From Chelativorans intermedius (GTDB lineage: Bacteria > Pseudomonadota > Alphaproteobacteria > Rhizobiales > Rhizobiaceae), in the NCBI RefSeq assembly GCF_025398255.1, contig NZ_JAODNW010000021.1, positions 1-64,000 of the forward strand: 64,000 nucleotides of DNA. The letters are read 5' to 3'. Below are positions 46,793 to 55,794 of this stretch, piece by piece. Position 1 is the first letter of the stretch; each line of letters opens with the position of its first letter. Below the pieces are notes generated by a model. The model was not told the DNA's origin. It did no database searches and worked only from the letters and a program-made list of their open reading frames with translations. A program made the position numbers and the translations under genes.

Positions 46793-49474
46793 TCAAGCGG
46801 CCGCGGGCCTGGGCTTCGGATTTCCTGCCAATGTGCCGCCGCGGCGGCGCTGCAGGAAGACGACCAGCCCCAGGAGAAGCACGGCCGGGATGTAGAAGAC
46901 CTCGCGCGGCATGCGCTCGGTGGAGACCTCCACGGCGGTGATCTGCACGGGCTCGTCGGCATAGAAATCCATGCTGGACAGCGCGCGGCCGGCGAGGCTG
47001 TTCATGTCGAGCGGCTCGTCGAGAATGACGATGCCATTCTCGATGCGCACCGGCAGGCCGATCGCCTCCTCGAAGCGCGTCTCGCCGTCGCGGCCCGCCT
47101 CGCCCAGGCCGAAGGCCATGGTACGCTCCAGCATCCGGTCGGGATTGTCGAAGTCCGGCCCGCGGATGACGAGACGGATCTGCGCCCCGTCCGGCTCGCT
47201 CTCCACCGCCTCGAAAATCTGCTGCGGCTCCACCTGGTGGAACGGCGGCTGCACGAGATCAAGGAAGAAGCCGGGCCTGAGCAGCATGAAGGTCACGAGC
47301 AACAGTGCCGCCGACTCCCACATGCGCGACTTGACCATGAAGAAGCCCTGCGTGGCGGCGGCGAAGATGAGCATGGCCACCGTTGCCAGGCAGAAGATCC
47401 AGACGGCACCCAGGAAGCCGACGTCGATCAACAGCAGGTCGGTGTTGAAGACGAAGATGAAGGGCAGCAGCACCGTCCTCAGCGAATAGAAGAAGGCGGT
47501 GAAGCCAGTCTTCAGCGGGTCGCCGCCGGAGACGGCGGCCGCCGCGAAAGAGGCAAGCCCCACGGGCGGCGTAACGTCTGCCATGATGCCGAAATAGAAG
47601 ACGAACATGTGGGCGGCGATCAGCGGGATGAGCACCCCGTTGGCCGCCCCGAGCTGCACGATGACCGGCGCCATGAGCGAGGAGACGACGATGTAGTTGG
47701 CTGTCGTCGGCAGGCCCATGCCGAGCACCAGGCTGATGGCGGCCGTGAACACCAGAATCAGGAAGATGTTGCCGCCGGAGAGAAACTCCACGAACTCCGC
47801 CATGACCTGGCCAATGCCGGTCAGCGTGACGGTGCCGACGATGATGCCGGCGGCGGCGGTGGCGCAGGCGATGCCGATCATGTTGCGTGCGCCTGTGATG
47901 AGGCCGGCCACGAGATCGGAGACGCCTTCCATGAAGGCTGCCCGCGTCTCGGCGGATTGCAAACCGCGGAACAGCGCCTTCAGCGGCTTCTGGGTGAGGA
48001 TGATGAAGATCAGGAGCAGCACCGCATAGAAGGCCGAAAGGCCGGGCGATGCGCGCTCGATCATCAGGAACCAGATGAGCACGATGAGCGGCAGCAGATA
48101 GTGCAGCCCGGTCTTCAGCACCTCCGTGGCCTGCGGCAGCTCGACCACCGGCGCCTCCGGGTCGTCGAGCTCCAGATCCGGGGCCTGCGCGGCATACCAC
48201 ACGAGGCCCATATAGACGGCGACGAGGGCCAGGATCAGCACCGGGCCGGACAAGCCGGGAATGAGCCAGCGCACGAAGGCGATGCCGTAGTAGATGGCGC
48301 CGGCCAGGATGACGATCGAAGCGATGGAGATGCCGGCGCGCAGGAGCGCGATCGTCGCCGGATGCGTCTGGCGCTTCTCCAGCACCGGCATGTCGTGCTT
48401 CACCGCCTCCAGATGCACCAGATAGAGCAGCGCGATGTAGGAGATGACGGCCGGCAGGAAGGCATGCTTGATGACCTGCAGATAGGGGATGCCGACATAC
48501 TCCACCATCAGGAAGGCGGCTGCCCCCATGACGGGCGGCATGATCTGCCCGTTAACGGAGCTCGCCACCTCCACCGAACCCGCCTTTTCCGGCGTGAAGC
48601 CGACGCGCTTCATGAGCGGGATGGTGAAGGTGCCGGTGGTGACGACATTGGCGATGGAGGAGCCGGAGATGACACCCGTCATCATCGAGGCCAGCACCGC
48701 CGCCTTGGCCGGCCCGCCGCGCAGGTGGCCAAGCAGCGCAAAGGCGAGCTTGATGAAGAAATTGCCGGCCCCTGCCCGGTCGAGCATCGAGCCGAACAGC
48801 ACGAACAGGAACACGAAGGCCGAGGACACGCCGAGCGCGACGCCGAAAACGCCGTTCGGCGACAGCCACATCTGGTCCATGGCACGCGGGAAGGAGGCAC
48901 CGCCCCAGCGGATGATGTCGGGCACCAGCGTCGATGAGCCGAAGAAGACATAGGCGAGAAAGACCAGCGCCACGATGACGAGCGGCGGCCCGAGCGCGCG
49001 GCGCGTGGCCTCCAGAAGCAGCACCATGCCGATGCCGGAGACGATGAGGTCCTGCGTGATCGGCAGGCCCGGCCGCTGCGCCAGATCGCGATAGAAGACG
49101 AAGATGTAGAGCGCGCTGCACGCCGCCACCAGCGCCAGCACCCAGTCGAGCGCGGGGATGCGGTCGCGCGGGCTACGGGCAAGCGCCGGAAAGGCCATAT
49201 AGGCGAGGAAAAGACCGAAAGCCAGGTGAATGGCGCGCGACTGCGCATCGTTGAGAACGAGGCCGAGGCCCGTCAGGCTCGACAGCATGTAGGGCACCGG
49301 CGAGGCGATATAGAGCTGGAAGAGCGACCAGCACAGCGCCACCAGGGCAATGATCTTGCCGGACGCGCCCGCCGGCGCGCGCGCCCCCGTATCCGTGGAG
49401 GCGACGAGATCCTGAAGCTCGTCGCTGGAAAGCTGGGTCTGCGCGCCGCCTGCGCCCTTCCTGTCGTCAGCCAT
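46793..49474 (-). CDS. Fused TAXI-type TRAP transporter permease
   Basis: An 893-residue inner-membrane protein with many membrane helices, in which the small (DctQ-like) and large (DctM-like) TRAP permease parts are fused, as is usual for TAXI-type systems. The large-subunit part includes GASFPRAMDQMWLSPNG, SSIANVVTTGTFTIPLMKRVGF and MADVTPPVGLASFAAAAVSGGDP. The last ~200 residues (from about LDLVQPPFHQVEPQQIF) are the extra soluble C-terminal domain (DUF3394) of this subgroup. It works with the binding protein encoded upstream, using an ion gradient. Confidence 0.93.
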   Translation of the reverse strand: MADDRKGAGGAQTQLSSDELQDLVASTDTGARAPAGASGKIIALVALCWSLFQLYIASPVPYMLSSLTGLGLVLNDAQSRAIHLAFGLFLAYMAFPALARSPRDRIPALDWVLALVAACSALYIFVFYRDLAQRPGLPITQDLIVSGIGMVLLLEATRRALGPPLVIVALVFLAYVFFGSSTLVPDIIRWGGASFPRAMDQMWLSPNGVFGVALGVSSAFVFLFVLFGSMLDRAGAGNFFIKLAFALLGHLRGGPAKAAVLASMMTGVISGSSIANVVTTGTFTIPLMKRVGFTPEKAGSVEVASSVNGQIMPPVMGAAAFLMVEYVGIPYLQVIKHAFLPAVISYIALLYLVHLEAVKHDMPVLEKRQTHPATIALLRAGISIASIVILAGAIYYGIAFVRWLIPGLSGPVLILALVAVYMGLVWYAAQAPDLELDDPEAPVVELPQATEVLKTGLHYLLPLIVLIWFLMIERASPGLSAFYAVLLLIFIILTQKPLKALFRGLQSAETRAAFMEGVSDLVAGLITGARNMIGIACATAAAGIIVGTVTLTGIGQVMAEFVEFLSGGNIFLILVFTAAISLVLGMGLPTTANYIVVSSLMAPVIVQLGAANGVLIPLIAAHMFVFYFGIMADVTPPVGLASFAAAAVSGGDPLKTGFTAFFYSLRTVLLPFIFVFNTDLLLIDVGFLGAVWIFCLATVAMLIFAAATQGFFMVKSRMWESAALLLVTFMLLRPGFFLDLVQPPFHQVEPQQIFEAVESEPDGAQIRLVIRGPDFDNPDRMLERTMAFGLGEAGRDGETRFEEAIGLPVRIENGIVILDEPLDMNSLAGRALSSMDFYADEPVQITAVEVSTERMPREVFYIPAVLLLGLVVFLQRRRGGTLAGNPKPRPAAA

Positions 49475-49524
49475 GCTCTATCCCCTGAAGACTGTTGTTC
49501 TTTCTTGCGCCGCGGTCGGCGGTC

Positions 49525-49554
49525 AAAAAAAGGGCGCCCCGGGGCGGGGCGCCC
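49525..49554 (-). terminator. Intraoperon terminator/attenuator between TAXI binding protein and permease
   Basis: Nine-base arms GGGCGCCCC / GGGGCGCCC with a short G-rich loop; on the minus strand the stem is followed by seven T. It is a full rho-independent terminator just after the binding-protein gene, so the permease is probably made at a lower level by read-through. Confidence 0.85.
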
Positions 49555-49565
49555 TCTGGGGCTTT

Positions 49566-50543
49566 CTAGTTCAGCCAGCCTTGCTCCCGATAGTACTTCT
49601 CGGCACCCGGATGCATCGGCGCCGAGTTGCCCTGGCTGATCATCTGCTCAGGCGTCAGATTGGCAAGGGCGGGGTGCAGGTTCTTGAAGTTGTCGAAGTT
49701 GTCGAACACCGACTTGACGAGGATGTAGACGACATCCTCGGGAACATTGGCCGAGGTGACCAGCGTGGCGCCGACACCGAAGGTATTCACGTCCGAATCC
49801 GTGCCGCGATACATGCCGCCGGGAATCACCGCCTTGAAGTAGTAGGGGTTCTCCTCCACCAGGGCATCCACGACCTCGCCCTCCACGGGCACGATCACGC
49901 TGTCGCAGGTGGTGGTGGCCTCCTCGATGGAGCCGGCCGGATGGCCGACCGTGTAGGCGAAGGCGTCGATGTTGTTGTCGCACAGCGCGGCACTCTGCTC
50001 GGCCGGCGCCAGCTCCGCGGCGAGCGCGAAGTCGGCGTTCGTCCAACCCTTCCTGTCAATCAGGATGTCCATCAGCGCCCGCTGGCCGGAGCCGGGATTG
50101 CCAATGTTCACCCGCTTGCCCTTCAGATCGTCGAAGCTGGCGATGCCGGCATCGGCGCGGGCCACCACCGTCAGCGGCTCGGCGTGCAGCGAGAAGACCG
50201 AGCGCAGATCCTCATGCGCGCCGCCTTCGGCGAAATTGGCCTCGCCGTTATAGGCGTTGAACTGCACGTCCGACTGGACGACGCCGAACTCCAGATCGCC
50301 GCCCCTGATGGCGTTGACGTTGAAGACCGAGCCGCCGGTGGATTCCACCGAGCAGCGAATGCCGTGCTCGCGGCGCGTCTGGTTGACCAGCCGGCACATG
50401 GCGCCACCCACCGGATAGTAGACGCCGGTCACGCCGCCCGTGCCGACCGACACGAAGCGCTGATCCTGGGCCGTGGCCTGGCCGGCCAGCGCACCCAGCA
50501 TGGCGGCGGCAATGCCGAAACCGAGAATTCGATTTGGTTTCAT
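49566..50543 (-). CDS. TAXI-family TRAP solute-binding protein
   Basis: A 325-residue periplasmic protein with a signal peptide at about 1-25 ([20 protein letters not shown]). The mature start [27 protein letters not shown] is diagnostic of the TAXI family (TRAP-associated extracytoplasmic immunogenic). The ATG at 50543 has GGGAGA upstream. Ligands of characterised members are few and include glutamate; from the downstream enzymes an amino or keto acid is plausible. Confidence 0.93.
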   Translation of the reverse strand: MKPNRILGFGIAAAMLGALAGQATAQDQRFVSVGTGGVTGVYYPVGGAMCRLVNQTRREHGIRCSVESTGGSVFNVNAIRGGDLEFGVVQSDVQFNAYNGEANFAEGGAHEDLRSVFSLHAEPLTVVARADAGIASFDDLKGKRVNIGNPGSGQRALMDILIDRKGWTNADFALAAELAPAEQSAALCDNNIDAFAYTVGHPAGSIEEATTTCDSVIVPVEGEVVDALVEENPYYFKAVIPGGMYRGTDSDVNTFGVGATLVTSANVPEDVVYILVKSVFDNFDNFKNLHPALANLTPEQMISQGNSAPMHPGAEKYYREQGWLN

Positions 50544-50739
50544 GTTGCGTCTCCCTTGCTCTTTCAATTTCCTGAGATTGAACGTTACGGTATGCGGCCC
50601 GCCTTCATTTTCCAAGGCCATTGCGCCTGCACCACCCGATTGGGGGTGCCTGGCCGGCCCCTTCCTGCGCAGTCCAGGCGGGAGGGTGAAGTGCCCTGTT
50701 TCCAAAGTCAAAGGGTAGACTGCGCAATTCGGTGAAAGA

Positions 50740-50756
50740 TGCAACATATTGTTGCA
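50740..50756. promoter_or_regulatory. RpiR-type operator upstream of the TAXI transporter operon
   Basis: TGCAACA-TAT-TGTTGCA, 7-bp perfect arms with a 3-bp centre. It matches the palindrome at 53064-53079 beside the RpiR gene, so both are probably bound by that regulator. It lies about 200 bp upstream of the binding-protein ATG and close to the end of the aminotransferase gene. Confidence 0.7.
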
Positions 50757-50820
50757 ATCGCGGTCATGTCCGACGCGTGCCATGGACAGCCTCTCTCCCA
50801 TCCTTCCCCCTCCCCGCCCG

Positions 50821-52143
50821 TCAGGAAAGAGCGGCGTCGAGCGCCTGGCCGAGGCGCTCGACGATCGTCTCCGCGGTGGGGGCATCAAGGATGAAGGGCG
50901 GCGCAAGAAGCACATGGTCGCCGCGGCTGCCGTCGATGGTGCCGCCTGCGGGATAGACCATCAGGCCGCGCGCCATGGCCTGCGTCTTGACACGGGCGTG
51001 CAGCTTCAGCGCCGGGTCGAAGGGCTCCTTCGTTTCGCGATCGGCCACCAGCTCAAGCCCGAGAAAGAGGCCGCGGCCGCGAATGTCTCCCACATGGGGG
51101 TGATCGGCGAAACGCATTTCCAGACGCTCGCGCAGATAGGCCCCCATCTCGCGCACATTCGCAAGCAGGCCGTCGCGCGCGATCACCTCCTGCACGGCAA
51201 GGGCGGCCGCGCAGGCCATGGGATGGCCCATATAGGTGTGGCCATGCTGGAAAAAGCCCGAGCCTTCGGCAAAGGCATCGAAGATGCGGCGGGACAGAAG
51301 CACCGCGCCAATGGGCTGGTAGCCGCCGCCAAGCCCCTTGGCGATGGCGAGGAGATCGGGCGCCACGCCATCCTGCTCGCAGGCATGCATCGTGCCGGTG
51401 CGGCCCATGCCGCACATCACCTCATCGAGGATGAGGAGTACGCCGTAGCGGTCGCAGATCTCGCGGATGCGGGCGAGATAGCCGGGCGCGGCGGGCACGG
51501 CGCCGGCGGTCGCCCCCACCACCGGCTCGGCGACGAAGGCCATGACCGTTTCGGGGCCGAGTTCCAGAAGCTTCGCCTCCAGCGCGTCGGCGGCGCGGCG
51601 GCCATAGGCTTCCTCGCTCTCGCCGGGCTGCCGGTAGCGATAGGCATAGCAGGGGTCGATGTGGTGGGTTTCCACAAGCAGCGGCTGAAAGGACGCCCGC
51701 CGCCACGCATTACCCCCTGCGGCGAGCGCGCCAAGGGTGTTGCCGTGGTAGCTCTGACGACGGGCGACGATCCTGCCCCTCTGCGGCTCACCCTTTTCGA
51801 CGAAATATTGCCGCGCCATCTTGAGCGCGGCCTCCACGGCCTCCGATCCGCCGGAGACCAGATAGGCATGGCTGATGCCGGCCGGCGCATCCGCCACCAG
51901 CCTTTCGGCCAGCGCCTCTGCCGGCTCGCTGGTGAAGAAGCTGGTGTGGGCATAGGCGAGCTTCTCCGCCTGCCGCTGGAGCGCGGCAACGACATCGGGA
52001 TGGCCGTGGCCGAGGCAGGAGACGGCAGCCCCGCCGGAAGCGTCGATATAGGCACGGCCATGGCTGTCGAACAGCTCGACGCCGCGCCCGCCCACGGCCA
52101 TGGGCAGCTCGGCATGAATCTGGCGATGCAGGAGACGTGTCAT
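50821..52143 (-). CDS. Class III PLP-dependent aminotransferase
   Basis: A 440-residue omega-amino acid type aminotransferase. Features are [37 protein letters not shown], the PLP-ring Asp in [15 protein letters not shown] and the Schiff-base Lys in [18 protein letters not shown]. It converts an amino acid (often beta or omega) and pyruvate or 2-oxoglutarate to the keto acid. Its ATG overlaps the rpiR-type regulator's stop by four bases. The neighbouring beta-keto acid cleavage enzyme suggests a beta-amino acid substrate. Confidence 0.92.
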   Translation of the reverse strand: MTRLLHRQIHAELPMAVGGRGVELFDSHGRAYIDASGGAAVSCLGHGHPDVVAALQRQAEKLAYAHTSFFTSEPAEALAERLVADAPAGISHAYLVSGGSEAVEAALKMARQYFVEKGEPQRGRIVARRQSYHGNTLGALAAGGNAWRRASFQPLLVETHHIDPCYAYRYRQPGESEEAYGRRAADALEAKLLELGPETVMAFVAEPVVGATAGAVPAAPGYLARIREICDRYGVLLILDEVMCGMGRTGTMHACEQDGVAPDLLAIAKGLGGGYQPIGAVLLSRRIFDAFAEGSGFFQHGHTYMGHPMACAAALAVQEVIARDGLLANVREMGAYLRERLEMRFADHPHVGDIRGRGLFLGLELVADRETKEPFDPALKLHARVKTQAMARGLMVYPAGGTIDGSRGDHVLLAPPFILDAPTAETIVERLGQALDAALS

Positions 52144-53033
52144 CGGTGCTTTTCCCGGCGCTTGCGCGCAAAGACGTGGACCTTGAGGTTGGTGAGATGG
52201 CGCTCGGTGCGAAAAATCGCATCGAGCGCCTCCTCCCCGCCCTCACCGGCCACCAGCGCGGCGAGCACCTCGACCGCGGCGAAGGCCGGCGCCATGGTGT
52301 GAAAGAAGGACGGACTCTCGGTGGAGACCAGAATGGCATGGCGGGCAAGACCGGCCACCGGCGAGGCCGCGCTGTCGGTGAGCGCCACCACGACCAGGCC
52401 GGCCTCGCGGGCATGGCGGGCCGCCTCGACGCTGGCCCGCGTATAGGGCGCAACGGTGACCACGAAAAAGACGTCGCCAGGAGCGGCGAAACGCAGCGCA
52501 TCGAGGCCACCGCCATCTCCCGTGTCGGGCAACACGGCCTTCTCTCCCAGGAAGGAGAGCATGTAGGCCAGATGGGCGGCCACCGGCCGGCTGGAGCGCA
52601 GACCGAAGCAATAGACACGCCGGGCGCGCGCCATGGCAGCCGCCGCGGCGGTGAGTGCATCGAGCGCACCGGCCTCTGCGAGGGCGGCGATGTGGGCAGC
52701 AGTGGAAGCGGCGATCTCGCCGGCAAAGGCCCGCTCGCCGGCCCGGCGCTGGCGCGCAACCTGGACGCCGGCACGCCCGGAAAAGCCGAGCGCCTGCTCC
52801 TTGAGCGCCTGGCCGTGCAGGCGTCGCACCTCCTCATAGCCCTCAAGCCCCAGCCGCTTGGCAAGGCGGGTCATGGTCCACGGCTGCACGCCGGCACGCC
52901 GTGCCTGCTCGCGCATCGACAAAAGCGCCACGTCGCCGGGATTTTCCATGACATAGCGGGCAGCGGCCCCCAGTTGCCCGGGAAGCGCGTCGACAGAGCG
53001 GGCGATACGCTCGGCAAGGGCTGCGCGATCCAT
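52140..53033 (-). CDS. RpiR-family transcriptional regulator
   Basis: A 297-residue regulator with an N-terminal RpiR helix-turn-helix (about 1-80: LLSMREQARRAGVQPWTMTRLAKRLGLEG in short REQARRAGVQPWTMTRLAKR) and a SIS domain (about 130-265: VYCFGLRSSRPVAAHLAYML, GDVFFVVTVAPYTRASVEAA). It is divergent from the beta-keto acid cleavage gene, with a perfect 16-bp palindrome in between, and cotranscribed with the aminotransferase. It probably controls those genes and the TAXI transporter. Confidence 0.92.
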   Translation of the reverse strand: MDRAALAERIARSVDALPGQLGAAARYVMENPGDVALLSMREQARRAGVQPWTMTRLAKRLGLEGYEEVRRLHGQALKEQALGFSGRAGVQVARQRRAGERAFAGEIAASTAAHIAALAEAGALDALTAAAAAMARARRVYCFGLRSSRPVAAHLAYMLSFLGEKAVLPDTGDGGGLDALRFAAPGDVFFVVTVAPYTRASVEAARHAREAGLVVVALTDSAASPVAGLARHAILVSTESPSFFHTMAPAFAAVEVLAALVAGEGGEEALDAIFRTERHLTNLKVHVFARKRREKHR

Positions 53034-53063
53034 GAAGACATCCTAGACGGCGTTTGGCGGACA

Positions 53064-53079
53064 TGCAACATATGTTGCA
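53064..53079. promoter_or_regulatory. RpiR-type operator between divergent rpiR and beta-keto acid cleavage genes
   Basis: Perfect 16-bp palindrome TGCAACATATGTTGCA, 31 bp from the regulator's start codon and 25 bp before the GTG start chosen for the opposite gene. It shares both 7-bp arms with 50740-50756. Confidence 0.78.
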
Positions 53080-53104
53080 CACAATGCAATGAATGGAGAA
53101 AAAT

Positions 53105-53956
53105 GTGACGGCGAACCGGGACGGCATGGAGGCGCAGCCCGTGGCGATCGCCGCCGCCCCCAATGGCGGGCGGCGCACGAAAGCCGACCACCCGGCCCTG
53201 CCGATGACGGCGGGCGAAATCGCCGGGGCGGCGGCCGCCTGCCTGGAGGCGGGCGCTGCCATGCTGCACTGCCATGTGCGCGACCGGGACGGCCGGCACA
53301 CGCTCGACGCGGCGGCCTATCGGGGCGCGCTCGATGCCGTGCACCGGGCGGTGGGCGACCGCCTTGTCCTGCAGATCACCACCGAGGCGGTGGGTCGCTA
53401 CCGGCCGGACGAACAGATGGCGGCGGTGCGTGCCGTCAGGCCCGAGGCGGCCTCGCTGGCGCTTTGCGAGCTGGCGCCCGACACCGCCCACGAGGCGGCG
53501 TTCGCCCGCTTCCTTGCCTTCATGCGCAGGGAGCGGATCGTGCCGCAGATCATTCTCTATCGACCGGAGGAGGCGGTGCGCCTGAAGGGAATGATGGCGC
53601 GCGGGCTCATCCCCTTCGAGGATGTGCCGGTGCTCTATGTCCTTGGCCGCTACAGGCGAAACCAGCGCTCGCAGCCGGCCGACCTTCTGCCCTTTCTGGC
53701 GCCAGAGGCGCCACGCTTCGGCCATTTCATGGTCTGCGCCTTCGGGCCGCGGGAGATGGCCTGCGTGGCCACGGCCGCGGCACTCGGCGGGCATGTGCGG
53801 GTGGGCTTCGAGAACAATCTCCACCTGCCGGACGGCCGGCTGGCGCCCGACAATGCGGCGAGCGTGCGCGCGGCGGCCGGGGCGCTTGCCGCGCTGGGGC
53901 TGAAGACGGCGGATGCCGACGGCCTGCGCGCGGTGTGGGCGGCCAGCATGAATTGA
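53105..53956 (+). CDS. Beta-keto acid cleavage enzyme (BKACE, DUF849)
   Basis: A 283-residue TIM-barrel zinc enzyme. The family cleaves a beta-keto acid with acetyl-CoA, giving acetoacetate and a new acyl-CoA. Zinc ligands are His55 and His57 in LHCHVRD and a Glu in VRVGFENNLHLPDG; APNGGR and LQITTEAVG also fit. The GTG at 53105 has GGAG 6 nt upstream; an in-frame ATG at 53093 lacks a Shine-Dalgarno, so the start is a judgement. It is divergent from the RpiR gene and 50 bp upstream of a PcaD-like hydrolase. The true keto acid is unknown. Confidence 0.9.
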   Translation: MTANRDGMEAQPVAIAAAPNGGRRTKADHPALPMTAGEIAGAAAACLEAGAAMLHCHVRDRDGRHTLDAAAYRGALDAVHRAVGDRLVLQITTEAVGRYRPDEQMAAVRAVRPEAASLALCELAPDTAHEAAFARFLAFMRRERIVPQIILYRPEEAVRLKGMMARGLIPFEDVPVLYVLGRYRRNQRSQPADLLPFLAPEAPRFGHFMVCAFGPREMACVATAAALGGHVRVGFENNLHLPDGRLAPDNAASVRAAAGALAALGLKTADADGLRAVWAASMN

Positions 53957-54006
53957 CGCGCAGCGCGGTTTTTCCCATACAGGGTGCACGACAGGAAGGG
54001 GCGCCG

Positions 54007-54801
54007 ATGCGATTTGCACGGGTGAACGGGATTGTGCTGCACCATGCGGTGCGCGGCCCGGCGGACAGGCCGACGCTGGTGTTCGCCAATTCGCTGGGCA
54101 CCGACTTCCGCATCTGGGATGCGGTGGCCGGGCGGCTGGAGCGCGACTGGCGCCTCGTGCTCTACGACAAGCGCGGCCACGGGCTTTCCGAGGCGCCGCA
54201 GCCGCCCTATGCGATGGCCGATCACGTGGCCGACCTTGAAGCCCTGCTCGACCATCTGGGCGTGCGCGAGGCCGCGGTGGTGGGCCTTTCGGTGGGCGGC
54301 ATGATCGCCCAGGGGCTGGCCGCGGCAAGGCCCGACCTCGTGCGCGCGCTGGTGCTCTGCGACACCGCGCACAAGATCGGCACGCAGGCGCTTTGGAACG
54401 GGCGCATCCAGGCGGTGATGCAGGAAGGAATCGCGGCCATCGCCGACGGTGTGATGGAGCGCTGGTTCACGCCGGCCTTCCGCTCGCCATCCAACCCCGA
54501 CTATGCGGGCTATCTGGCCATGCTGACGCGCACGCCGGCGGCCGGCTATGCCGGCACCTGCGCAGCCCTGCGCGATGCCGACCTGACCCGATCCACGCAG
54601 GCGCTGAAGATGCCGGTGCTGTGCCTGGTGGGAGACCAGGACGGCTCGACACCGCCCGATCTCGTGCGCGAGATGGCGGGACTCATCGAAGGCGCGCGCT
54701 TCGAGATTGTCGAGCATGCCGGGCACCTGCCCTGCGTCGAGCAGCCGGAGAAGACGGCAGCCCTCATCCGCACCTTCCTCCAGGAAGTGCGGATCGCCTG
54801 A
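54007..54801 (+). CDS. pcaD: Alpha/beta hydrolase, 3-oxoadipate enol-lactonase-like
   Basis: A 264-residue alpha/beta hydrolase resembling PcaD. Nucleophile Ser is in VVGLSVGGMIAQ near residue 97, the acid Asp in LVGDQDGSTPP near 217 and the His in EHAGHLPCVEQP near 245. FANSLGTDFRIWD and YDKRGHGLSE are typical of PcaD. PcaD makes 3-oxoadipate, itself a beta-keto acid, which fits the neighbouring BKACE gene upstream. No other protocatechuate genes are present, so another ester or lactone remains possible. Confidence 0.78.
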   Translation: MRFARVNGIVLHHAVRGPADRPTLVFANSLGTDFRIWDAVAGRLERDWRLVLYDKRGHGLSEAPQPPYAMADHVADLEALLDHLGVREAAVVGLSVGGMIAQGLAAARPDLVRALVLCDTAHKIGTQALWNGRIQAVMQEGIAAIADGVMERWFTPAFRSPSNPDYAGYLAMLTRTPAAGYAGTCAALRDADLTRSTQALKMPVLCLVGDQDGSTPPDLVREMAGLIEGARFEIVEHAGHLPCVEQPEKTAALIRTFLQEVRIA

Positions 54802-54858
54802 AACTTGCTATAGGGAGAATGGCCGCGGTACGGCGGCGCTTTCTGGAAAGGACGTTTG

Positions 54859-55194
54859 ATGGACATTCGCCAGGTCAGCGAGGACTTCGCCGTGACGGCA
54901 CAGATCAGCCCCGCCCAGGTGAGCGAAATCGCCGCGGTAGGCTTCAAGAGCATCATCTGCAACCGGCCAGACACGGAAGACGGCGCCGTACCGCACGAGG
55001 CGGTGGAGGAAGCGGCGCGTGCGGCGGGTCTCGCCTTCCGCTTCCTGCCCGTCGTCTCAGGCGCCATCACGCAGGAGAACGTGCGCGACATGGCGGCCGC
55101 GCTGCAGGAGTTGCCGCGCCCCGTGCTCGCCTATTGCCGCAGCGGCGCACGCTGCCTCAACCTCTTCGCCCTGGTGCGGGAGATGCACGCCTGA
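54859..55194 (+). CDS. TIGR01244/DUF442 family phosphatase-like protein
   Basis: A 111-residue protein matching the N-terminal domain of Blh-type proteins (DUF442): start MDIRQVSEDFAVTAQISPAQV, then SIICNRPDTED and the active-site loop YCRSGARC with Cys93 and Arg98. The loop resembles tyrosine phosphatases and rhodaneses; a function in sulfide or persulfide handling has been proposed for the family. Here it stands without the metallo-beta-lactamase domain. The ATG at 54859 follows GGAAAGGA; an in-frame TTG lies one codon earlier. Confidence 0.87.
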   Translation: MDIRQVSEDFAVTAQISPAQVSEIAAVGFKSIICNRPDTEDGAVPHEAVEEAARAAGLAFRFLPVVSGAITQENVRDMAAALQELPRPVLAYCRSGARCLNLFALVREMHA

Positions 55195-55200
55195 CAGCGC

Positions 55201-55668
55201 CTAAAGCGGCAGCGCCGCCTGCTCCTTCAAGGTCTCCAGGACGATGGCAGTCTTCACATGCTGCACGGATTCGTGCGGCAGGAGCACGGCGCTGACGAAT
55301 TCCGACAGGCTTTTCAGATCGGGCGTGACCACCTTCAGGATATAGTCCATCTCGCCCGTCAGCGCATAGGCTTCCTGCACCTCCGGCAGGCGCGCCACGA
55401 GATCTGCGAAGCGGCGGGCATTGTCCGGGTTGTGGGTGGCAAGCGTGACGGTGATGATGTTGACGAGCGCAAAACCCAGCCGCTCGCGGTCGAGCTCGGC
55501 CCGATACCCCCTGATGAGCCCCTCCTCCTCCAGCCTCTGGCGGCGGCGCGAGCATTGCGACGCCGACAGGTTGACCCGCTCCGAAAGGTCGTTGTTGGTG
55601 AGCCGCCCATCGGCCTGCAAGAGGGACAATATCTTGCGGTCATAGCTGTCGATATGCGCATTGTTCAT
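55201..55668 (-). CDS. Lrp/AsnC-family transcriptional regulator
   Basis: A 155-residue regulator with an N-terminal helix-turn-helix (YDRKILSLLQADGRLTNNDLSERV, in short LTNNDLSERVNLSASQCSRR) and a C-terminal RAM/ACT-like amino acid-sensing domain (ITVTLATHNPDNARRF to LTGEMDYILKV). It is divergent from hppD with 126 bp between them, so it probably senses an aromatic amino acid and controls hppD. I choose the ATG at 55668; the open frame extends eight residues upstream. Confidence 0.92.
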   Translation of the reverse strand: MNNAHIDSYDRKILSLLQADGRLTNNDLSERVNLSASQCSRRRQRLEEEGLIRGYRAELDRERLGFALVNIITVTLATHNPDNARRFADLVARLPEVQEAYALTGEMDYILKVVTPDLKSLSEFVSAVLLPHESVQHVKTAIVLETLKEQAALPL

Positions 55669-55794
55669 GCATTCATTCCGTTCTTCGCACACTTCATGCG
55701 AGAAGGATGCATTTCATGCCTGACAATGCAACCTCCGTGCGGGTCGGCAGCGCTAGAATGGCGGCAAGATGGTTTCAGCAGAGGAGGAGACGAT

